A program made the translations under genes and the position numbers. Below, piece by piece: positions 1 through 3,722 of a stretch of DNA of 5,394 nt. This DNA comes from Bacillota bacterium (GTDB lineage: Bacteria; Bacillota; DSM-12270; Thermacetogeniales; Thermacetogeniaceae), in contig DAOURU010000094.1 of NCBI GenBank assembly GCA_030627585.1, forward strand, positions 1 through 5,394. Reading direction: 5' to 3'. Position 1 is the stretch's first letter, and each line of letters opens with the position of its first letter. The notes beneath the pieces were generated by a model, which was not told where the DNA came from, searched no databases, and saw only the letters and a program-made list of their open reading frames with translations.

Positions 1-363
1 GTAATAGTAACTGCGCATCAAGTGATAATACCAGCAGGTGTAAGCATCCACCGTATAATCTTTCACCAGCTCGGGCAGGACCTCGTTGATATCGCTGTAG
101 AAGACCTCATCGGCGCACATGACTAAAATCCAATCACCTGTGGCATATTTAATCGTCAGATTGCGCAGGACCGAAAAGTCTTGCGCGCCCGAATAGTAAA
201 TTTTGGCTTTAGGAAAGCTTTTTGCTATTTCCACTGTTCTGTCCGTCGATCCGTTGTCTACCACAACGATCTCATCTACCACGTCATAGATGGATTTAAT
301 TGAAAAGGGTAAGTATTCCTCCTCATTTTTCACGATATAGCCTGCAGAAACCTTCACACGCAT
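1..363 (-). CDS. Family 2 glycosyltransferase, N-terminal part (runs off window)
   Basis: Minus-strand frame open from the ATG at 363 to the window edge, giving 121 residues of a GT-A fold (GT2) glycosyltransferase; the C-terminal part lies outside. It begins MRVKVSAGYIVKNEEEYLPF, the usual first strand plus the KNEE motif of this family, followed by EIVVVDNGSTDRTVEIAK (about residues 32-49), the nucleotide-binding segment, and GDWILVMCADEVF (about 80-92), the position of the DxD metal/nucleotide-sugar motif. Here the first Asp is Cys (CADE). Some GT2 branches are known with QADE here, so activity is not excluded. The start is set by AGGGGG at 377-372, eight bases upstream. It follows the carbohydrate-binding-like gene closely and probably shares its transcript. 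By family it should transfer a sugar from a nucleotide donor to a glycan or protein on the cytoplasmic side; donor and acceptor cannot be read from sequence. Confidence 0.93.
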   Translation of the reverse strand, partial: MRVKVSAGYIVKNEEEYLPFSIKSIYDVVDEIVVVDNGSTDRTVEIAKSFPKAKIYYSGAQDFSVLRNLTIKYATGDWILVMCADEVFYSDINEVLPELVKDYTVDAYTCWYYHLMRSYYY

Positions 364-371
364 TTTTTATT

Positions 372-377
372 CCCCCT
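372..377 (-). promoter_or_regulatory. Ribosome binding site of the glycosyltransferase
   Basis: AGGGGG eight bases before the ATG at 363. The TAG at 378-376, which ends the shifted reading frame of the preceding carbohydrate-binding-like gene, overlaps this site. That is what one expects if the shifted frame is the original end of that gene. Confidence 0.75.
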
Positions 378-465
378 AAGAGATTTTTCTTAACGTAACC
401 CAGGAAATCCATAGGGTCGATGGCAGCGTTTCCGGGTTGTCATGAACCCCGCAGGCAATCTTCCA
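376..465 (-). pseudogene. Displaced 3' end of the carbohydrate-binding-like gene (shifted frame)
   Basis: In another minus-strand frame, starting at TGG 465-463, the DNA reads WKIACGVHDNPETLP then STLWISWVTLRKIS and stops at TAG 378-376. This is a convincing last pair of beta strands for a CBM-like domain: alternating hydrophobic residues, an NP turn and the LWI-x-WVTL closing strand. Removing one G from the GG at 464-463 fuses it cleanly to the upstream frame as GAAW-LKIACGVHDN, giving a protein of about 168 residues that ends at the glycosyltransferase ribosome binding site. A true mutation or a base-calling error would look the same here. Confidence 0.7.
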
Positions 466-883
466 GCCACGCTGCTCCTTCAGGAGCATAAATTAGGCCG
501 GCGTACCGCCGCATCTCTGCTGTAGAAATAAATTTTAAATGACTCTCGCTGTGATACTCCCAATTGCTTTTCATAAAGACCGCCATCAACCTCAGGGAAG
601 CTCCCGCCCTCTCCGTCCGCATCCAGGCTGCTAATTCCCAGACTGCATCAGGCTCTACTTCAATGCTGTAGCGCTGGACCTGAACAATTCCTGCAACACC
701 CTCGCAGTAGCCTGTGTTTTTTACCTTTACGGTATGCTGCCCAACAACCGCGAAATCGGTGCTCCATTCCAGCGTTATCGCCGGATGATCATTAGCTTTA
801 ACCCACCCCATGGGAAATTCCTCATCTGCGGACTCAATGTCGAAATACCCGTTAAAAACAAGATTTTTGCCCCTTACAGTCAT
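440..883 (-). CDS. Carbohydrate-binding-like jelly-roll protein, C-terminus altered by a frameshift
   Basis: 147 residues from the ATG at 883 to TGA at 442-440. The start is fixed by AGGAGG at 898-893 with a nine-base spacer; longer in-frame extensions would run back through the terminator of the dehydratase gene. The opening KNLVFNGYFD (6-15), then FPMGW (23-27), YSIEVEPDAVWELAAWMRT (72-90) and LIYAPEGAAW (130-139) follow the layout of CBM4/9-type beta-sandwich domains: NGxFE opening, a ligand-facing GW, EPxxxYxLSAWxR and a closing TAPEGA strand. No signal peptide is visible. The predicted end, LEDCLRGS, breaks the last strands, whereas another frame continues the domain in a way that fits the fold (see entry at 376-465). 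Lying between an NDP-sugar dehydratase and a glycosyltransferase, it may bind or present a glycan; that role is inferred from position and fold only. Confidence 0.72.
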   Translation of the reverse strand: MTVRGKNLVFNGYFDIESADEEFPMGWVKANDHPAITLEWSTDFAVVGQHTVKVKNTGYCEGVAGIVQVQRYSIEVEPDAVWELAAWMRTERAGASLRLMAVFMKSNWEYHSESHLKFISTAEMRRYAGLIYAPEGAAWLEDCLRGS

Positions 884-987
884 TTCCGACAGCCTCCTGT
901 ATGTTGCAAAATAAGCTCTCTGAAGTTTTTTGCAGTAATCTGGTTTATTGCCATAATATTCCAGTACCCAAGTTTGTGTGACAACAA
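880..987 (-). CDS. Possible 35-codon ORF coupled to the carbohydrate-binding-like gene
   Basis: A TTG at 987-985 lies nine bases after a full AGGAGG (1002-997) and opens a 35-residue frame (MLSHKLGYWNIMAINQITA, then KNFRELILQHTGGCRK) whose TGA (882-880) overlaps the ATG of the next gene as ATGA. The next gene's own AGGAGG is inside this frame. Good Shine-Dalgarno spacing plus an overlapping stop/start is the arrangement of a translationally coupled leader ORF. Against it: no recognisable family, a rare start codon and small size. It may also be the worn tail of a lost gene. There is only about 40 bases between the dehydratase terminator and this site, and no convincing promoter was found. Confidence 0.3.
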   Translation of the reverse strand: MLSHKLGYWNIMAINQITAKNFRELILQHTGGCRK

Positions 988-1043
988 TCGCCGGGACCTC
1001 CTGGCCAATGTAGCAGAATCTTCCATAAATCCAGAAAGGCAGC

Positions 1044-1071
1044 AAAAAAGCGGGGAAACAACCCCGCTTTT
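1044..1071 (-). terminator. Rho-independent terminator after the dehydratase gene
   Basis: Ten-base-pair stem AAAAGCGGGG / CCCCGCTTTT around a six-base loop, ending in a run of six T on the minus strand, ten bases after the stop codon at 1081. The A-rich other side makes it able to work on the plus strand as well, though no plus-strand gene is present to use it. Confidence 0.92.
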
Positions 1072-1080
1072 CACTATCAA

Positions 1081-2058
1081 TCATTGACGATCAAGAGAGC
1101 CCGCCTTAACCCTGTCCCTCCAGTAATTTAGCAAATCCTCCAGTGTCTCCTGGAGGGGAATCTCCGGTTGCCAGCCGGTCTGCCGGTGGAACTTGTCGCA
1201 ACTGCCCCATAAAACAGGGACATCCGAGGGTCGGAACCGCCCGCTTTCAACCTGTATTTTAACCTCGATCTGGGCCAACTCTATAAGGGTTTCCAGAACC
1301 TCTTTAACAGTCCAGGTTTTACCCTGGCAGATATTATAAACCTCTCCCGGCTCGCCCTTTTCCAGGGCGAGCCAGTACCCCCGAACGATGTCCCGGACAT
1401 CGGTGAAATCACGCTTTGCAGTCAGGTTTCCGACGTAAACAACAGGCTCCCGGAGTCCCGCCTCGATCTCTGCGATCTGTTTCGCAAAATTGGATGTTAC
1501 GAATACCTCGCCCCGGCGCGGCCCGGTATGGTTAAAAGCGCGGGTGCGCACGATAAATAGCCCATAACTCTGGAAATACTGGTAACCCAATAAATCCTGG
1601 GCGACTTTACTGACTCCGTAGGGACTTAAAGGGCGTAACGGATTCTCCTCCGTGATCGGCACTTCCGTAGGGTAAACAAGGCCGTACTCTTCGCTGGAAC
1701 AAGCGATCTGCACGCGCGGCCGGAGTCCAGCCCGGCGCACGGCTTCAAAAATATGCAATTGACTGAGAATGTTGTTCATCAGCGTCTCAGCCGGGGCGTG
1801 CCAGGATGTAGGTACAAAACTCTGGGCTGCAAGGTGAAAAATGAGATCCGGCCGCACCTCGAAAATGACCCGATCAACAGAGCTGGCATCCGTTAAATCG
1901 CACTCCAGAAGGTAAATGCGAGTGCGGATTGCATCGATGTTTTCAGTACGGCTCCGCCACCGGATGGTTCCGTAAACCTCAACATCATTCCGGTTTAAAA
2001 GGTACTCGGCCAGGTGGCTTCCGGCGAATCCCGTAATCCCGGTAATTAACGCTCGCAC
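1081..2058 (-). CDS. gmd: GDP-mannose 4,6-dehydratase family short-chain dehydrogenase
   Basis: 325 residues from a GTG at 2058, with AGGAGG at 2076-2071. An extended SDR enzyme. Visible in order: nucleotide-binding GITGFAG (glycines 7, 10, 13); TIRWRSR (31-37), an Arg/Ser pattern in place of an acidic residue, which fits NADP(H); D54; HLAAQSFVP (75-83); CSSEEYG (120-126) supplying Ser121 and Glu123; catalytic Tyr147 and Lys151 in SPYGVSK; FNHTGP (175-180); VGNLTAKRDFTDVRDI (209-224); and RPSDVPVLWG (276-285) with TGWQPEIPL, the sugar-nucleotide-binding C-terminal part. By family it converts GDP-D-mannose to GDP-4-keto-6-deoxy-D-mannose in the cytoplasm. The closely related reductase (rmd, making GDP-D-rhamnose) shares SSEEYG and the RPS(D/E)VP motif and has similar length, so the symbol is tentative. 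It is full length, with its own terminator, and heads a glycan block with the carbohydrate-binding-like protein and glycosyltransferase downstream. Confidence 0.95.
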   Translation of the reverse strand: MRALITGITGFAGSHLAEYLLNRNDVEVYGTIRWRSRTENIDAIRTRIYLLECDLTDASSVDRVIFEVRPDLIFHLAAQSFVPTSWHAPAETLMNNILSQLHIFEAVRRAGLRPRVQIACSSEEYGLVYPTEVPITEENPLRPLSPYGVSKVAQDLLGYQYFQSYGLFIVRTRAFNHTGPRRGEVFVTSNFAKQIAEIEAGLREPVVYVGNLTAKRDFTDVRDIVRGYWLALEKGEPGEVYNICQGKTWTVKEVLETLIELAQIEVKIQVESGRFRPSDVPVLWGSCDKFHRQTGWQPEIPLQETLEDLLNYWRDRVKAGSLDRQ

Positions 2059-2068
2059 TTTTTCTCGG

Positions 2069-2076
2069 TCCCTCCT
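2069..2076 (-). promoter_or_regulatory. Ribosome binding site supporting the GTG start of the dehydratase
   Basis: AGGAGGGA, with the G-rich core ending 10-12 bases before the GTG at 2058. No ATG is nearer, and the protein from this GTG starts exactly at the first beta strand (RALITGITG) expected for the family. Confidence 0.75.
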
Positions 2077-2125
2077 CGCTCCGGTTTCACGAAAAAAGAG
2101 TTCTGGAAGCGGATTCCTCTCTGCA

Positions 2126-2155
2126 ATAAAAAATAACTTTAATTTCCTGCTCCAA
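2126..2155 (-). promoter_or_regulatory. Weak candidate promoter for the dehydratase gene
   Basis: TTGGAG (2155-2150), an 18-base spacer, then TTTTAT (2131-2126), within an AT-rich patch about 70 bases before the GTG and downstream of the ybaB-like gene's terminator. A promoter is needed somewhere between 2223 and 2077; this is the best vegetative-type match seen by eye, and both boxes are imperfect. Confidence 0.25.
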
Positions 2156-2184
2156 TGTTCTGCGTGCTTGATTTATGTTACGTC

Positions 2185-2214
2185 CCAAAAGCCTCAAGTG
2201 TTACCATCTTTTGG
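2185..2214 (-). other. Inverted repeat between the terminator and the dehydratase gene
   Basis: CCAAAAG (2185-2191) pairs with CTTTTGG (2208-2214) across a 16-base loop. It lies between the terminator at 2224-2247 and the candidate dehydratase promoter. It could be an operator or part of a leader; no known motif is recognised. Confidence 0.3.
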
Positions 2215-2247
2215 CAAGAAACAAAGACCTGATATTGATCAGGTCTT
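2215..2247 (-). terminator. Rho-independent terminator after the YbaB-like gene
   Basis: A perfect ten-base-pair stem, AAGACCTGAT / ATCAGGTCTT (2247-2224 on the minus strand), with a CAAT loop, followed by TGTTTCTTG. The T tract is broken but present only on the minus side; the plus side reads CTCAAAATC. It lies about 105 bases after the stop of the YbaB-like gene, so the transcript would carry a long 3' untranslated part. Confidence 0.85.
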
Positions 2248-2255
2248 CTCAAAAT

Positions 2256-2331
2256 CTCCGGAGGCTTTAGAACGGCCGGCAGGCCTTTTCATCTTTACCG
2301 GAGCAAGCCGGGACAGGCGCAAGTCCTGCCG
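2256..2331. other. GC-rich fold-back region in the 3' untranslated stretch after the YbaB-like gene
   Basis: Between the stop codon at 2353 and the terminator at 2247 there are several nested inverted repeats: CGGCAGG (2277-2283) with CCTGCCG (2325-2331), enclosing CCGG-AGCAAG-CCGG (2298-2311), with GGAC/GTCC (2311-2314/2323-2326) as an alternative inner pairing, and the palindrome CTCCGGAG (2256-2263). No open frame with a ribosome binding site and no known riboswitch or RNA family is recognised. It could be a structured 3' UTR or small RNA whose end is the terminator, or simply a GC-rich repeat remnant. Confidence 0.35.
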
Positions 2332-2352
2332 AAGCGAGAAAATCTTAGAGTA

Positions 2353-2667
2353 TCAAGGTATCAACAGATCTTCCGGCCAGGGAATGTTTCCCACCAGCTT
2401 TTTAAGCTCTTTTTTAAGGAGTTCGCGCGCTTTGCTCAAAGCCGCGTTGGTCGCTTCTGCCACTAATTGTTCCAGTTCCGCAACATCCTTTACCGCACGC
2501 GGGCTAATCTCAACTCTGGCCACTTGTTGCTTCCCGCTGACGACCACCTTAACCGCACCATGACCGGCGCTCCCCTCCGCCGTTTTCTGCTCAAGCTGTT
2601 TGACGAGTTTCGACATAACCGATTTCAGAAACGAATCCGTTAAACCCAGGGCCTCTTCTTCAAACAT
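2353..2667 (-). CDS. YbaB/EbfC-family nucleoid-associated-like protein
   Basis: 104 residues from the third of three consecutive ATGs (2673, 2670, 2667); the run of seven G at 2680-2674 gives a usable six-base spacing only for the ATG at 2667, which yields MFEEEALGLTDSFLKSV. Length, a leading helix, then GHGAVKVVVSGKQQVARVEI (a beta pair with the GxVxVxxxGxxxVxxVxI pattern), SPRAV-KDVAELEQLVAEA, a long helix (NAALSKARELLKKELKKL) and a short Gly/Pro tail (GNIPWPEDLL) match the YbaB fold, which forms dimers that bind DNA without strong sequence preference. In most Firmicutes the standard copy sits between dnaX and recR; here neither is present, and this gene stands alone between two terminators. 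It may therefore be a second, diverged family member. Its partner or DNA target cannot be inferred. Confidence 0.8.
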   Translation of the reverse strand: MFEEEALGLTDSFLKSVMSKLVKQLEQKTAEGSAGHGAVKVVVSGKQQVARVEISPRAVKDVAELEQLVAEATNAALSKARELLKKELKKLVGNIPWPEDLLIP

Positions 2668-2696
2668 CATCATCCCCCCCAAAGATAAAGTGCCGC

Positions 2697-2802
2697 GCCA
2701 GAAAGCGCGCCGGAAGATTTTCCTGTAGCAGGAAGCGAAGCCCCATTGGCTCAGGAAAAAGAAGAAGCCGATTCCCGTACTACCTGGAGATTTACCTTTC
2801 CT
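2697..2802. other. Non-coding stretch with competing hairpins upstream of the YbaB-like gene
   Basis: The leader contains TTTTCCTG (2718-2725), which can pair either with CAGGAA only three bases away (2729-2734) or with CAGGAAAA (2752-2759); the two pairings exclude each other. A further GC hairpin (CCGCGCC near 2697-2702 with GCGCGCCGG near 2705-2713) lies next to the start of the gene. A vegetative promoter was not convincingly found, nor a known riboswitch. This may be a regulated 5' leader or just fortuitous structure. Confidence 0.25.
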
Positions 2803-2825
2803 AAAAAAAACAACAGGTGAGCGGT

Positions 2826-2849
2826 AAACCCCCGGGCGCCCGGGGGTTT
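2826..2849. terminator. 24-bp perfect palindrome, likely terminator after the 120-residue membrane protein gene
   Basis: AAACCCCCGGGC (2826-2837) is followed directly by its exact complement GCCCGGGGGTTT (2838-2849), giving a very stable hairpin 24 bases after the stop codon at 2873. The trailing T tract is short on the minus strand (TTTACC) and only slightly better on the plus strand (TTTGTGCTTTTA). An efficient hairpin with a weak T run could terminate, or protect the 3' end of the message. Confidence 0.65.
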
Positions 2850-2872
2850 GTGCTTTTATAAATCCTCACGTT

Positions 2873-3235
2873 TTATGATGGAGGCCCCGGTTCCGCAAAA
2901 GGCGGCAGTTGTTGCGTTTCCTCATCAGGCGGTATTCCCTTTGGTTTTACGCCTCCGTCTTTGCCTTCCGGAAGGTCCGCCAAGACCAGTAAAATTAAAA
3001 TCAAAAAGAGGGTAAAAGGGTTGAGATCGGGGTTGCTTTCATCCGCCAGCATTTTAAATTCTTCTCCGAGCCCGAAAAAACGCAAAGCATCAAGCGTTTT
3101 TTTGGCTGGTTCGCTGCTCAGTAATTCCAGCAAACTTTCCAGGGCAGCCACGTACCCGTTCCCGAGGGGCCCCAGATAAGGCCGGAAACTTTGGATGACC
3201 TGAAAGGCCCGCTCATCAAAAAGAGCACCGGCCAT
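2873..3235 (-). CDS. 120-residue membrane protein with the LFLILILL core; family not recognised
   Basis: Starts at the ATG at 3235, six bases after AAGGAGGGG (3250-3242); a farther ATG at 3268 lacks such a site. Residues 1-65 (MAGALFDERAFQVIQSFRPY onward) look soluble and helical, with LESLLELLSSEPAKKTLDAL (32-51) strongly amphipathic. Residues 73-87 (PFTLFLILILLVLAD) are a short membrane segment, and the last 30 residues are charged then Pro-rich (IPPDEETQQLPPFAEPGPPS). The membrane core is almost the same as in the two 30-residue proteins encoded just upstream. That implies common origin, with this protein built by adding domains on both sides. There is no signal peptide, so a single-pass or membrane-associated protein is likely. 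A terminator separates it from the tiny genes, so it is probably transcribed on its own. Function unknown; a role in the spore or forespore membrane is only a guess from resemblance to tiny spore membrane proteins. Confidence 0.82.
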   Translation of the reverse strand: MAGALFDERAFQVIQSFRPYLGPLGNGYVAALESLLELLSSEPAKKTLDALRFFGLGEEFKMLADESNPDLNPFTLFLILILLVLADLPEGKDGGVKPKGIPPDEETQQLPPFAEPGPPS

Positions 3236-3241
3236 AAAGAT

Positions 3242-3250
3242 CCCCTCCTT
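3242..3250 (-). promoter_or_regulatory. Ribosome binding site fixing the start of the 120-residue membrane protein
   Basis: AAGGAGGGG with a six-base spacer to the ATG at 3235. It lies after the alternative ATG at 3268, so the longer reading (11 extra residues) is disfavoured. Confidence 0.8.
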
Positions 3251-3270
3251 TCTGAATATGGTGAGCACAA

Positions 3271-3295
3271 AAAAGACTGGAAAAGACTAGAAAGA
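3271..3295 (-). repeat. Short direct repeat AAAAGACT
   Basis: AAAAGACTGG at 3271-3280 and AAAAGACTAG at 3281-3290 (plus strand), followed by the related AAAGAG. Two head-to-tail ten-base units lie between the terminator at 3298 and the ribosome binding site of the 120-residue protein. They could mark a regulator site or be slippage; on the minus strand they also provide T-rich DNA after the terminator hairpin. Confidence 0.4.
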
Positions 3296-3297
3296 GA

Positions 3298-3324
3298 GGC
3301 CACACCGGAGCGATCCGTGTGGCC
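3298..3324 (-). terminator. Terminator after the tandem tiny membrane protein genes
   Basis: GGCCACAC pairs with GTGTGGCC (3324-3317 with 3305-3298), extended by an inner GG/CC pair across one bulged base, and is followed on the minus strand by TCTCTTTCT and further T-rich DNA. It begins 20 bases after the stop codon at 3344. Confidence 0.85.
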
Positions 3325-3343
3325 CCCGCTAAAGTATGCCGTT

Positions 3344-3436
3344 CTAAAAGTCACCGAAGAAGAGTAAGATCAGAATTAAGAAGAGGATAAAGGCAAAACG
3401 GCTGTCACAGAAGCCGACACCGCTCGCTTCAGCCAT
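3344..3436 (-). CDS. 30-residue single-helix membrane protein, copy 1
   Basis: Starts at ATG 3436, six bases after AAGGAGGG (3450-3443), and ends in TAG. The protein is MAEASGVGFCDSR followed by FAFILFLILILLFFGDF: a short polar N-terminus and one hydrophobic segment (about residues 14-28) ending in an acidic residue. Size and layout resemble the YjcZ-type tiny membrane proteins of spore formers (Gly-rich start, a single Phe/Ile/Leu/Val helix). The core wording differs from the classical FALIVVLFILLIIVG, so membership is not certain. The neighbour at 3521-3613 is a duplicate sharing 17 of the last 18 codons' general pattern, including the LFLILILLFFGD run. The gene is too short for most gene callers; the strong ribosome binding site and the conserved duplicate are the evidence that it is real. 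Confidence 0.83.
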   Translation of the reverse strand: MAEASGVGFCDSRFAFILFLILILLFFGDF

Positions 3437-3520
3437 TTAAAACCCTCCTTTCCCGGTGAATTGCCTTATTCGGAAACATCCATTTAATTGTGGCCACTCA
3501 GGCCTGATGCTTATGTTATT

Positions 3521-3613
3521 TTAGTCGTCGCCGAAGAAGAGCAGGATCAGAATCAAAAAGAGGATAAAGGGGAAACGACCTCTAAAAAACTCTACTTGGT
3601 GCGCTTCAGTCAT
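3521..3613 (-). CDS. 30-residue single-helix membrane protein, copy 2
   Basis: Starts at ATG 3613, seven bases after AAAGGAGGG (3629-3621), and ends in TAA. It reads MTEAHQVEFFRGR then FPFILFLILILLFFGDD. It has exactly the length of copy 1, and the M(A/T)EA start, FIL-FLILILLFFGD core and the leader GGAGGG(C)TTTTAAATG are shared, while the middle residues differ and many third codon positions have changed (for example TTA/CTG, GGT/GGC). That pattern is a tandem gene duplication including the ribosome binding site, kept under selection on the protein core. The two copies are 177 bases apart start to start, and no clear terminator separates them, so they are probably co-transcribed. The product should insert in the membrane without a cleaved signal; function unknown. 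Confidence 0.83.
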   Translation of the reverse strand: MTEAHQVEFFRGRFPFILFLILILLFFGDD

Positions 3614-3722
3614 TTAAAAGCCCTCCTTTGCACTGTAAATATAGTGAGTACGGCCCAGGAGACGGGCCCATTTCCCGTCTTTGAGCATCTCTTTCCAAAA
3701 TACATTTCGAGCGGCAAAAGTG
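3614..3722. other. Intergenic region between the patatin gene and the tiny membrane protein genes
   Basis: Holds an inverted repeat AGACGGG (3660-3666) / CCCGTCT (3674-3680) with a seven-base loop but no T run on the minus strand, so it is a poor terminator. It also holds an imperfect CACTGT/ATAGTG inverted repeat (3631-3646) directly before the ribosome binding site of copy 2. A promoter for the tiny genes may be here; no vegetative -35/-10 pair with good spacing was found. A sporulation sigma factor site cannot be judged by eye. Confidence 0.3.

Noticed and set aside
905..990. Promoter TTGTCA ... TATTAT before the carbohydrate-binding-like gene
   Set aside because: The boxes are 20 bases apart, too far for a normal vegetative promoter.
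884..1084. N-terminal extension of the carbohydrate-binding-like protein (a 214-residue reading from 1084)
   Set aside because: It would start over the dehydratase stop codon and run through a strong terminator; the ATG at 883 has a perfect AGGAGG at nine bases, and the domain begins right after it.
734..1087. Plus-strand ORF of 117 codons
   Set aside because: Antisense to the carbohydrate-binding-like gene and the terminator; no ribosome binding site and no protein-like pattern.
2250..2340. c-di-GMP, cobalamin or SRP RNA in the GC-rich fold-back region
   Set aside because: The signature blocks of those RNAs (for example GGACGCAAAGCC-like core, or the GGAAGGAAGCAG tetraloop region of SRP RNA) are not present on either strand.
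2168..2563. Plus-strand ORF of 131 codons across the terminator and the YbaB-like gene
   Set aside because: It reads through a perfect hairpin and is antisense to a gene with a recognisable fold; its Ser/Thr-rich composition is that of a shadow frame.
3252..3280. Vegetative promoter TTTCCA-N17-CATATT before the 120-residue protein
   Set aside because: The predicted transcript would begin inside the ribosome binding site, leaving no leader.
3118..3354. Minus-strand ORF of 78 codons overlapping the 120-residue protein
   Set aside because: It crosses the terminator hairpin and the strong ribosome binding site of the other frame; no family likeness.
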